Origin: PALG01 sp964495885
GTDB lineage: Bacteria > Bacteroidota > Bacteroidia > Flavobacteriales > Flavobacteriaceae
Assembly (NCBI GenBank): GCA_964495885.1
Contig: CAZBWO010000019.1
Coordinates: 4,195-68,194, forward strand
Direction of reading: 5' to 3'
Length of the DNA stretch: 64,000 nucleotides
A program made the translations under genes and the position numbers. The notes below the pieces were generated by a model. That model did no database searches. It was not told the origin of the DNA and saw nothing but the letters and a program-made list of their open reading frames with translations. Below, piece by piece: positions 9,557 through 17,267 of the stretch (position 1 is its first letter; each line of letters opens with the position of its first letter).

Positions 9557-10678
9557 ATGAAAATAGTACTGTTTAGTTTTATCCTCACTTTCACTTCATT
9601 TTTGCCCTTGGCACAAAATGCAGTCCGCAACAATGATACCACAAAACCCTTTGTAGTGGTATTGGATGCAGGACATGGTGGGCATGATAGCGGTAACCTA
9701 GGAAACGGCTACAAAGAAAAGGATATTGCCCTAAAAATTGTCTTGGAAGTAGGTAAAATCCTTAAAAAGGAATCCCAGCTTAAAATAATTTATACTCGTG
9801 ATGACGACACCTTTGTAAACCTAAGCGAGCGTGGGGCCATAGCCAATAGGGCAGATGCAGACTTATTTGTTTCGGTTCATTGTAACGCACACAATTCGCA
9901 AGCCTATGGTACCGAGACTTTTGTACTAGGGCTACATGCCAACAAGCGAAACCTTGAAGTTGCAAAAAAAGAAAATGAGGTAATCTTCCTGGAAGAAAAC
10001 TATGAAGAAAACTATGCAGGTTATGATCCCAATAACCCAGCATCATTTATTGGCCTCACATTGATGCAAGAAGAATACCTGGACCAAAGTATCATGTTGG
10101 CAGGTTTGGTGCAAAACAACTTTACCCATAGACTAAAACGTAAAGACCGAAGTGTAAAGCAAGCAGGATTTATTGTGTTACATCAAAGCTATATGCCCAG
10201 CGTGCTCATTGAAACTGGTTTTTTAACCAACAACAAAGAAGGTGCATATCTCAATTCCAAAAAAGGACAGAAAGAGATGGCAGAGTCTATTGCAGATGCG
10301 ATCATTGCCTATCGGAAAAATCTTAGCTTGGCTACCGTAAACTCTCAAAATCCAACCATTACGGAAGAAGAAATAAACGAAGCTATTGAAACCACAGAAA
10401 CTAAAATCTATGACGGGATTACTTTTAAAGTTCAACTAGCGGCTAGCAGCAAAAAAATTGATCCAAAACCTTATAATTTTAAAGGATTAAAAGAAGTTTC
10501 AAGGACCCAAGAAGGGGAGTTTTATAAATATTTTTATGGAGAAACTTCAGATTACAATAAAATACAATTAATGAAGACCTTTGCAAGTGAAAAGGGATAT
10601 CCTTCTTGCTTTGTGGTAGCGTATCGCGATGGAAAACGTGTAAAGCTTTCCGAAGTACTAAGTGAAGATGACCAATAA
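9557..10678 (+). CDS. N-acetylmuramoyl-L-alanine amidase (Amidase_3) with C-terminal SPOR-like domain
   Basis: This periplasmic zinc amidase of 373 residues cleaves the bond between N-acetylmuramic acid and L-alanine of peptidoglycan. The ATG at 9557 gives a clean signal peptide (MKIVLFSFILTFTSF); an in-frame ATG at 9506 would bury it. The Amidase_3 motifs are all present: VVLDAGHGGHDSG (zinc His), GYKEKDIAL (zinc Glu), the loop around ADADLFVSVHCNAHNS (second zinc His) and VLIETGFLTN (catalytic Glu). The last 75 or so residues (ITFKVQLAASSKKI to the C-terminus) look like a SPOR domain, which binds denuded glycan at division sites. It diverges from lptD. A separate promoter drives the following mlaD. 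Confidence 0.93.
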   Translation: MKIVLFSFILTFTSFLPLAQNAVRNNDTTKPFVVVLDAGHGGHDSGNLGNGYKEKDIALKIVLEVGKILKKESQLKIIYTRDDDTFVNLSERGAIANRADADLFVSVHCNAHNSQAYGTETFVLGLHANKRNLEVAKKENEVIFLEENYEENYAGYDPNNPASFIGLTLMQEEYLDQSIMLAGLVQNNFTHRLKRKDRSVKQAGFIVLHQSYMPSVLIETGFLTNNKEGAYLNSKKGQKEMAESIADAIIAYRKNLSLATVNSQNPTITEEEINEAIETTETKIYDGITFKVQLAASSKKIDPKPYNFKGLKEVSRTQEGEFYKYFYGETSDYNKIQLMKTFASEKGYPSCFVVAYRDGKRVKLSEVLSEDDQ

Positions 10679-10706
10679 GTTCCCGTTAAATTTATAATTT
10701 CATCCC

Positions 10707-10733
10707 TTGAACGGATATTTATTTCTAAATTTG
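10707..10733 (+). promoter_or_regulatory. Bacteroidota-type promoter for the mlaD operon
   Basis: TTG at 10707-10709 is followed after 16 bases by TAAATTTG at 10726-10733, an exact match to the TAnnTTTG -7 element. The mlaD start codon is 24 bases downstream. This is the best-formed promoter I found in the window. Confidence 0.6.
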
Positions 10734-10756
10734 TTGAAATTCAAAAAACCAACCTA

Positions 10757-11713
10757 TTGAAACTTTCAAAAGAAGTTAAAACCGGAATCTTCGCGCTTGT
10801 TTCCATCATTCTTTTCATTTTAGGGTATAATTTCCTTAAAGGAAAAGAACTGTTGAGCACAGATGATGTCTATTTCGTGAAATATGAGAATGTTTCAGGA
10901 TTAGACGTAGGAGCGCCTGTTACCGTGAATGGAATGCAGGTTGGAAAAGTTAAAAACATCAAGTTAAGCACCAATACCGGTGGAAAAGTGATTGTGAGTT
11001 TTATCATAGATAAAGACTTTCAGTTTTCAAAGAAAAGCATTGTAAAGATTTATAGCCCTGGTTTCATTAGCGGAAATAACTTGGCCATTCTACCAGATTA
11101 TACCACCAATGAAATGGCACAATCCAATGATACGCTTATGGGCGATGTGGAAGTTGGAATGATTGATGGCTTGTTGAATAAATTCAGTCCTATTGAAAAA
11201 AGCTTGTTGTCCACCCTGGAAAAGCTGGATAGTGTTTTGCTGAACATCAATGAGGTGATGGATGAAAAGACCAAAAAGAACCTTCGGGAAAGCATTGCCA
11301 ACTTAAATTCCACCATGAGTTCCTTTAACGGTGCTGCATCCAAATTTAATTCCCTGCTTGCGGAAAATGAAGAAAATCTCAATAACACGTTTTCCAATTT
11401 AGATACAACTACAGAAAATTTTGCCAGATTTTCAGATTCCCTTGCACAGATTGAAACGGGGAAAATGATGAAGGACTTGCAAAATAGCATTGAAAAATTC
11501 AACAATATTGCGACACAGATTGAAAGCGGGGAAGGAAGTGTTGGCAAATTATTGAAGGATGAAAAATTATATGATAATTTAGAAGGCGCCGCTTCACAGT
11601 TAGAGCAGTTGTTACAGGATATGAAGTTGAACCCAAAGCGTTATGTGCATTTTTCCCTTTTCGGAAAACGACCAAAACCGTATGACCCTCCGCAAGAGGT
11701 AAATGAAAAATAA
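10757..11713 (+). CDS. mlaD: MlaD/MCE family lipid-transport substrate-binding protein
   Basis: This 318-residue MCE-domain protein is anchored in the inner membrane by one N-terminal helix (GIFALVSIILFILGYNFL). The MCE domain (about residues 37-110, DVYFVKYENVSGLDVGAPV, then NGMQVGKV) forms hexameric rings that shuttle phospholipid between membranes. The rest is a long amphipathic helical region rich in N, S, E and L that would extend across the periplasm, ending in LFGKRPKPYDP. The start codon is TTG at 10757, chosen because the MCE-family N-terminus (KLSKEVKTGIF) begins there. The stop overlaps the next ATG (TAATG), coupling it to the Fe-S protein. No MlaE or MlaF permease or ATPase genes are in view. 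Confidence 0.9.
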   Translation: MKLSKEVKTGIFALVSIILFILGYNFLKGKELLSTDDVYFVKYENVSGLDVGAPVTVNGMQVGKVKNIKLSTNTGGKVIVSFIIDKDFQFSKKSIVKIYSPGFISGNNLAILPDYTTNEMAQSNDTLMGDVEVGMIDGLLNKFSPIEKSLLSTLEKLDSVLLNINEVMDEKTKKNLRESIANLNSTMSSFNGAASKFNSLLAENEENLNNTFSNLDTTTENFARFSDSLAQIETGKMMKDLQNSIEKFNNIATQIESGEGSVGKLLKDEKLYDNLEGAASQLEQLLQDMKLNPKRYVHFSLFGKRPKPYDPPQEVNEK

Positions 11714-13017
11714 TGATGGAGTACATTCCAAACATATTGTTTTTATTGGCCTTAATAGCGGGCATAGGATATTTCACCAGAAACATCCGAAAGGTTATCC
11801 GTAATGTTAAATTAGGGCGTGAAGTAGATGCTTCAGATCACAAAAAACAGCGTTGGAGCAATGTCATACGTATCGCTATGGGGCAATCCAAAATGGTGGT
11901 TCGTCCAATTGCAGGCTTACTGCACATCATTGTGTATGTTGGTTTTATTATCATTAACATTGAAGTGCTGGAAATCATTATTGACGGACTTGCAGGCACA
12001 CACCGCATTTTTTCATTTATGGGCGGTTTCTATGGCTTTTTGATTGGAAGCTTTGAAATTCTTGCCGTTTTGGTATTTGTTTCGGTGATTGTTTTTTGGC
12101 TACGCCGAAATGCCCTAAAATTGAAGCGGTTCTGGAAACCCGAAATGAAAGGGTGGCCTAAAAAAGATGCCGATTTCATTCTATATTTCGAAATGGTATT
12201 GATGGGCTTATTCCTTGTGATGAACGCCACAGACATTCACTTTCAGGAGATGAACCAAGGAAATGTTATTTCCAAGTATATTGCTGCTTGGTTTTCAAAT
12301 ACGCCCGAAAGCACATTACATATCATAGAGCGTACAGCTTGGTGGCTGCATATTTTAGGGATTTTGGTATTTCTTAATTATTTGTATTTCAGTAAGCATT
12401 TGCACATTCTTTTGGCATTTCCCAATGTGTATTACGGAAGGGTTACCCCAAAAGGTAAATTCCGGAACTTGGAATCGGTGACTAAAGAGGTACAGCTTAT
12501 GATGGATCCCAGTGCAGATCCTTATGCAGCTCCAGCCGAAGGAGAAGCTCCCCCTGAAAAATTTGGAGCTAGTGATGTAATGGATCTTTCCACTACCCAA
12601 TTACTCAATGCATACACCTGTACTGAATGTGGTCGTTGTACCAGTGAGTGCCCAGCCAATCAAACGGGAAAGAAACTTTCCCCTAGAAAAATTATGATGG
12701 ACACCCGTGATCGTCTGCAGGAAGTGGGTGCCATAATTGATAAACAAGGAAGTTTTCAGCCTGATGGTAAACAATTGTTGGACGATTATATTTCCAGGGA
12801 AGAATTATGGGCATGTACGACCTGCAATGCCTGTGTTGAGGCATGTCCTGTAAGTATTGATCCACTATCGATCATTATGGATATGCGACAATATCTCGTC
12901 ATGGAGCAATCTGCTGCGCCAAACGAATTGAATATTACCATGACCAATATAGAAAACAATGCAGCACCATGGCCCTTCAATCAGATGGACCGTGCAAATT
13001 GGATAAATGAATTATAA
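11713..13017 (+). CDS. membrane-anchored 4Fe-4S protein, HdrC/FadF-like
   Basis: This 434-residue integral-membrane redox protein has about five hydrophobic helices in the first 230 residues, resembling a cytochrome b/NarI-type membrane domain with candidate haem histidines. A soluble domain with two [4Fe-4S] motifs follows: CTECGRCTSECP (about residue 300) and CTTCNACVEACP (about 370). It resembles HdrC or the N-terminal half of FadF-type proteins. Its likely partner, a CCG-domain HdrB-like protein, lies two genes downstream (13476-14267), so together they could form a quinone-linked electron-transfer complex. The electron donor is not evident. The start overlaps the mlaD stop by one base. 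Confidence 0.82.
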   Translation: MMEYIPNILFLLALIAGIGYFTRNIRKVIRNVKLGREVDASDHKKQRWSNVIRIAMGQSKMVVRPIAGLLHIIVYVGFIIINIEVLEIIIDGLAGTHRIFSFMGGFYGFLIGSFEILAVLVFVSVIVFWLRRNALKLKRFWKPEMKGWPKKDADFILYFEMVLMGLFLVMNATDIHFQEMNQGNVISKYIAAWFSNTPESTLHIIERTAWWLHILGILVFLNYLYFSKHLHILLAFPNVYYGRVTPKGKFRNLESVTKEVQLMMDPSADPYAAPAEGEAPPEKFGASDVMDLSTTQLLNAYTCTECGRCTSECPANQTGKKLSPRKIMMDTRDRLQEVGAIIDKQGSFQPDGKQLLDDYISREELWACTTCNACVEACPVSIDPLSIIMDMRQYLVMEQSAAPNELNITMTNIENNAAPWPFNQMDRANWINEL

Positions 13018-13036
13018 TTTTTTGAAGTTAGATTAA

Positions 13037-13471
13037 ATGAAAAAAGAAGAAGTTGAAAAGCTATTGCATGATAAAGTAGAGCAGGGAGAACATGTAAGCC
13101 CAGTACTTCCCAAAGGCATTAAGAACTATCTAATTGATATAGATGGAACGATTTGCGATGATATCCCTAATGAGGAGCCAGAACGAATGGCAACGGCAAA
13201 GGTTTATCCAGACGCCCTTAAAACCTTAAATAAGTGGTATGATGAGGGACATGTTATTTGTTTTTTCACCTCCAGAACAGAAGACCACAGGGCAGTAACT
13301 GAACAATGGCTGGAAGAAAACGGATTTAATTACCACTCCCTTCTTATGGGAAAACCCAGAGGCGGAAACTATCACTGGATTGATAACCACTTGGTGAAGG
13401 CAACCCGTTACAAAGGAAAGTTTACAGACTTGGTAGACAAAGAAGTTACTATTCAGGTTTTTAAAGATTAA
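13037..13471 (+). CDS. HAD-superfamily phosphatase-like protein
   Basis: This 144-residue protein contains the HAD motif I (YLIDIDGTICDD, residues about 32-43, with the two catalytic aspartates) and a motif II-like serine in FFTSRTEDHR. Lysine-containing motif III is likely in LLMGKPRGGNY, with an acidic motif around HWIDNHLV. No cap domain is apparent. The substrate cannot be told from sequence; similar Bacteroidota proteins carry only generic names. It sits between the two Fe-S proteins, 19 bp after the first and 4 bp before the second, so it is part of the same operon even though a phosphatase has no obvious place in a redox complex. Confidence 0.75.
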   Translation: MKKEEVEKLLHDKVEQGEHVSPVLPKGIKNYLIDIDGTICDDIPNEEPERMATAKVYPDALKTLNKWYDEGHVICFFTSRTEDHRAVTEQWLEENGFNYHSLLMGKPRGGNYHWIDNHLVKATRYKGKFTDLVDKEVTIQVFKD

Positions 13472-13475
13472 TTGT

Positions 13476-14267
13476 ATGAGCGAGGCAATCAAAATACCCA
13501 CAATGGCCGAATATTTGGCGCAAGGTAAAAACCCTGAAGTATTATTTTGGGTAGGCTGTGCCGGTAGTTTTGATGATCGTGCTAAAAAGATTACAAAGGC
13601 CTTTGCAAAACTATTGCATCAAGCAAAAGTTGATTTTGCCGTATTAGGCACCGAAGAAAGTTGTACGGGAGACCCTGCTAAAAGGGCGGGTAATGAATTC
13701 TTGTTTCAAATGCAGGCCATGATGAATATTCAGGTGCTCAATGGCTATGAAGTAAAAAAAATAGTTACTACCTGCCCGCATTGTTTCAATACCTTGAAAA
13801 ATGAATACCCAGAGCTTGGAGGCCATTATGAGGTGATGCATCATACACAATTCCTTAAGTCTCTTCTAAATGAAGGAAGGCTAAAAGTAGAAGGTGGAAA
13901 GTTTAAAGGAAAACGCATTACCTTCCATGATCCATGTTATTTAGGGAGGGCAAACAATGAATATGAAGCTCCCCGGGATCTACTTAAAAAACTAGAGGTA
14001 GAACTCATTGAAATGAAGCGCTGTAAGTCTCGCGGTCTTTGCTGTGGTGCTGGTGGGTCCCAAATGTTCAAGGAACCCGAAAAAGGAGACAAGGATATTA
14101 ATGTGGAACGTACCGAAGAAGCACTGGAAACCCAGCCTGCTATCATAGCAGCTGGCTGCCCTTTTTGCAATACCATGATGACAGATGGAGTAAAAGCCAA
14201 GGAAAAAGAGGCTTCCGTGGAAGTGCTGGATATTGCGGAAATGATTGCAAACGCCAAGGACCTTTAG
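13476..14267 (+). CDS. CCG-domain Fe-S oxidoreductase, HdrB/GlpC/LutA-like
   Basis: This 263-residue cytoplasmic protein has two cysteine-rich CCG domains. The first has FWVGCAGSFDDRA near the N-terminus and TTCPHCFNTL in the middle. The second has HDPCYLGRANNEYE, then GLCCGAGGSQMF, then AAGCPFCNTMM. CCG domains bind a non-cubane or linear Fe-S cluster in HdrB and act in thiol/disulfide or quinone redox chemistry. The pairing with the membrane 4Fe-4S protein at 11713-13017 gives an HdrB/HdrC-like couple. Its stop lies 4 bp from the stop of the convergent carboxypeptidase gene. Confidence 0.87.
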   Translation: MSEAIKIPTMAEYLAQGKNPEVLFWVGCAGSFDDRAKKITKAFAKLLHQAKVDFAVLGTEESCTGDPAKRAGNEFLFQMQAMMNIQVLNGYEVKKIVTTCPHCFNTLKNEYPELGGHYEVMHHTQFLKSLLNEGRLKVEGGKFKGKRITFHDPCYLGRANNEYEAPRDLLKKLEVELIEMKRCKSRGLCCGAGGSQMFKEPEKGDKDINVERTEEALETQPAIIAAGCPFCNTMMTDGVKAKEKEASVEVLDIAEMIANAKDL

Positions 14268-14271
14268 ATCC

Positions 14272-16527
14272 TTAGTGCTTTACAATTTTCTTTGTAGTTG
14301 AAAGCCCATTTTCCGTAGTTATCTCGGCCATGTAAATACCCGGAGCCATCCTTTCCATAGAAACACTCGTGCTTAATTCATTGCTTACATTTTGCTGTAA
14401 CACTTGCCGTCCTTGAATGTCGTATACCACAACTTTCCATTGGTTGGCAACCGAAGAAGGGACGCGAATGTGAAGCAAGTTTTGGGTAGGGTTAGGGTAA
14501 ATTACTGTTCCTTCTATTAAAATATTCGCAGTGCCTAAAACTGAATCATAGTTTGAAATTTCAAAATCATCAAAATAAAATCCATCAGTTTGAACAAACT
14601 CTGAGGATTGTAATGAAAAACGGAAGCTCACATTACTAAGACCACTGTAAGCGGTAAGATTTTTTTGATACAATTGCCAAGAATCATTTCCCGTAAAAGT
14701 CTCCAGCACTTCCCAAGTATTTCCATTATTCCCACTAACTTCAAATTGAACTAAATCACCTACTGCCAAGCTATATTTGGCTACAAAGGAAACTATTGGC
14801 GTTACAGTAGCGCTAAGGTCTATGGGTTGGTCCAAAGTAAAATTATTAAGTGTTTCGGGTTGATAGTTTCCTCCATTACTATCCCCAAAACTCATGTTTC
14901 CGCTAAAAGAATCATCTCCTACTAGTCCCCATGGGATATTATTTCCATTGGTAGTCCAAGCACTATCCCCAGATTCAGCATCATCAAAAAAGAGCACTTC
15001 TTTGTTGCTTACAAGTACTCTGTTTTTAAATGTTTTATTGATGATTCCATCTTGAAAAACGGTAATGGTTAGCGTAAAGAAATCTTCTGAAAAGTTGTTT
15101 GGAATCTCTACGGAAAAGGGTGTCCCGGCATTATCCTTTCGGGTTTGGGCAGGGAGGGCTCCATAGTCCTGTGAATTGCTTATTACAACATCTGGATGGT
15201 TTGCAGTAACACGAACTGAAACATCGGGAGCTATTTCCAAGCCTATATTTTTAGCTTCCACTTCTAATGATAATACATTTCCAGGGGTTGGATTACCAAG
15301 TAATTGAAAGCTTTGTACATCTACATAACCACCTGCAATCCAAGATTGAAAAAACATAGGTAATATGTTTTCACCAACTAAATCAAAAATAGTACTTGGG
15401 GGTGGCCAAAAACCCTGTCCATCTATTTCTGGTGTCCACGCATAAATTCCTTCCCCATAGAGATATTGGTCTGTAGTTCCGCAGGCAGCATACCCAATTA
15501 AATCAATAGCTGTTCCATACGGGTAGTCATTCTCATTAAGAAAATCAGAGCCCCATTCAGAATACAATCTAAAATCGGTAAAGTTCCCTTCCAAATCAAA
15601 AGGCATAATATGAACCCCGGCAGTGGAGTGACTAGTAAAACCACTTGCTGGGTTTATTTGCGCAATGAAATCCCGGATTGCGACAGGTTCTGCTTCGGAA
15701 AATGCAAAGTCTCCACGATATACTCCAGAGCATGGATCTGGGGTAGAGCAGAAGTTGTCAAACCCAAAGGAAACGCTATAATTTCGGTTAATGTCTACAC
15801 CTACACAGCTAGACCCACTATTTATCTTTCGGTTTTTCCGCCAAAAACCACCTCCATCTGGATCAGTACTTCTATTGTATTCATATCCATCTGGGTTTAC
15901 AATAGGAACAAAATAAAGCTCCCTATTATCAATCAAGTATGTTACTTGGTCATCGTTTCCGTAGTTTTCCAGCAACCAAAACATATAATTCAAGGTAACT
16001 GCCATGGAAAGGGGTTCACGAGCATGGTGCATGGCATCAAAATAAGCAACAGGCTCTGCTTCATCTATGTTGGGATTGTCAGATATTTTTACCATCCAAA
16101 TATCCCTGCCTTCAAAAGTAGTCCCAATACTTTCCTTTTTCGTAATAAGATTGGGGTAATTGGCAAACATCTCATCTAGTTTCGCTTCCATTTCCGCGTA
16201 GGTGTAAAACCCGCCCATGGATCCCAGTCCAAACCCACTGCCAACAAATTGGGATCGGTTCATATTCGCTAAATTCTTAGTGTCTTCAGTAAGCATTTTT
16301 TGGTAATACTCCCTGAAATCCGGAATAAGCATATTGTAGGGAATAGCAAGTGAATCCAGCTGTTTTCGTTCCTCTTGATTTACAAAAAAAGTAAGTTGCT
16401 GGTATTCTAATTGGGCATGATCTAACGGAATTCCTAATAGTCGTACCGTATTTATGGCTTCAGTATTTGAAACTTCAATGGCAAGTTTTGAATACGTTTC
16501 TTGCGCTTGTATCATTCCGAAACACAA
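14272..16527 (-). CDS. secreted M14 zinc carboxypeptidase with T9SS sorting domain; signal peptide out of frame
   Basis: The mature enzyme is an M14-family metallocarboxypeptidase. Zinc ligands are visible in DAMHHAREPLSM (HxxE) and in the SHSTAGVHIMPF histidine. Substrate-binding residues lie in NPDGYEYNRS and GVDINRNYS, and the catalytic Glu in WTPEIDGQGFW. A CARDB-like region and a jelly-roll domain (FFDDAESGDSAW) follow, then a type A T9SS sorting domain (VIYPNPTQNLLHI) for export across the outer membrane. In the literal frame the only starts are TTG at 16527 or an internal ATG at 16515, giving a truncated leader. A proper signal peptide (MKIRLLAIPLFF) starts at ATG 16562 but is one base out of frame because of a 7-A run at 16526-16532; eight As would join the two halves exactly. 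Confidence 0.85.
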   Translation of the reverse strand: MCFGMIQAQETYSKLAIEVSNTEAINTVRLLGIPLDHAQLEYQQLTFFVNQEERKQLDSLAIPYNMLIPDFREYYQKMLTEDTKNLANMNRSQFVGSGFGLGSMGGFYTYAEMEAKLDEMFANYPNLITKKESIGTTFEGRDIWMVKISDNPNIDEAEPVAYFDAMHHAREPLSMAVTLNYMFWLLENYGNDDQVTYLIDNRELYFVPIVNPDGYEYNRSTDPDGGGFWRKNRKINSGSSCVGVDINRNYSVSFGFDNFCSTPDPCSGVYRGDFAFSEAEPVAIRDFIAQINPASGFTSHSTAGVHIMPFDLEGNFTDFRLYSEWGSDFLNENDYPYGTAIDLIGYAACGTTDQYLYGEGIYAWTPEIDGQGFWPPPSTIFDLVGENILPMFFQSWIAGGYVDVQSFQLLGNPTPGNVLSLEVEAKNIGLEIAPDVSVRVTANHPDVVISNSQDYGALPAQTRKDNAGTPFSVEIPNNFSEDFFTLTITVFQDGIINKTFKNRVLVSNKEVLFFDDAESGDSAWTTNGNNIPWGLVGDDSFSGNMSFGDSNGGNYQPETLNNFTLDQPIDLSATVTPIVSFVAKYSLAVGDLVQFEVSGNNGNTWEVLETFTGNDSWQLYQKNLTAYSGLSNVSFRFSLQSSEFVQTDGFYFDDFEISNYDSVLGTANILIEGTVIYPNPTQNLLHIRVPSSVANQWKVVVYDIQGRQVLQQNVSNELSTSVSMERMAPGIYMAEITTENGLSTTKKIVKH

Positions 16528-16532
16528 AAAAA
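16526..16532 (-). other. homopolymer (7 A / 7 T) that breaks the signal peptide frame
   Basis: Upstream of the tract, in frame with ATG 16562, the minus strand encodes MKIRLLAIPLFF. Downstream, in the protease frame, it encodes LCFGMIQAQ, ending at a typical signal-peptidase site. One extra T would fuse them. As written, the ATG-initiated frame stops after 16 codons. The cause could be a phase-variable tract, programmed slippage or a base-calling error. Confidence 0.8.
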
Positions 16533-16583
16533 TAGGGGTATTGCAAGCAATCTTATTTTCATAATTTCAATTTTCATAGCTTT

Positions 16584-16591
16584 CAAAGATA
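16584..16591 (-). promoter_or_regulatory. -7 promoter element for the carboxypeptidase gene
   Basis: The minus strand reads TATCTTTG here, an exact TAnnTTTG. No TTG is found at the usual distance upstream. Transcription would begin a few bases downstream and give a short leader before ATG 16562, which supports 16562 rather than 16527 as the intended start. Confidence 0.45.
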
Positions 16592-16597
16592 AACGTT

Positions 16598-16617
16598 TTT
16601 AACGGGGTCTCGTTAAA
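16598..16617. repeat. inverted repeat in the divergent promoter region
   Basis: TTTAACG and CGTTAAA form a perfect 7-bp inverted repeat around GGGTCT, just upstream of the -7 element of the carboxypeptidase gene. It could be an operator for either divergent gene. No regulator is identified and it could be chance in AT-rich DNA. Confidence 0.35.
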
Positions 16618-16762
16618 TTGACTTTTCCTATTACTCGATTTTCTTAAAATTTGTTAGAATTTAGTGAATGATTTTACTAACTGAACGTTTTTCATCATCT
16701 TTACATAAAGAATGAAAAACACGGCTGAATTGAAGTTGTTTTCCGTTCGAAAAACCTGAGCT

Positions 16763-17248
16763 ATGATTGTAGATTTTTCAACCCTTCCAGATAATGCCCG
16801 TATTTGGATTTATCAATCCAATAGGAAGTTAACAGATGTAGAAGTAGATTTTGTCACACGGGAAACCAAGTCGTTTTTGAAAGAATGGACCGCACATGGG
16901 GCCGATTTAGAAGCAGGGTTTGAAGTTAAGTACAATCGGTTTATCGTGATAGGCTTGAATCAAACCAATGTATCAGCTTCGGGCTGTAGCATTGACACTT
17001 CCGTTCGATTTATACAATCATTGGAAAAGGCATTGGGAGTAGATTTATTAGATAAAATGAACGTGACTTTTTACACCGGTGAATTTATCGCATATAAAAG
17101 TCTTCAGGATTTTAAAAAGATGGCAAAGGATAGATCGGTTTCCAAAAACACGGTAGTTTTCAATAATTTGGTCAATACCAAAGCAGAATACCTTGAACAT
17201 TGGGAAGTTCCGGCAAAGGATAGTTGGCACAGCCGTTTTTTAGCATAG
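16763..17248 (+). CDS. conserved Bacteroidota protein of unknown function
   Basis: This 161-residue cytoplasmic protein (MIVDFSTLPDNARIWIYQS at its start) resembles a family conserved in flavobacteria. I recall it being labelled ABC transporter ATPase in databases, but no Walker A, Walker B or ABC signature is present here, so that name is not supported. There is no signal peptide or membrane helix. It has a mixed alpha/beta pattern with a cysteine in NVSASGCSIDTSVRF that looks conserved. It lies 19 bp before the GH3 fusion gene and may be the first gene of that operon. Confidence 0.7.
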   Translation: MIVDFSTLPDNARIWIYQSNRKLTDVEVDFVTRETKSFLKEWTAHGADLEAGFEVKYNRFIVIGLNQTNVSASGCSIDTSVRFIQSLEKALGVDLLDKMNVTFYTGEFIAYKSLQDFKKMAKDRSVSKNTVVFNNLVNTKAEYLEHWEVPAKDSWHSRFLA

Positions 17249-17267
17249 TTTTTGTTACCACGATTGT

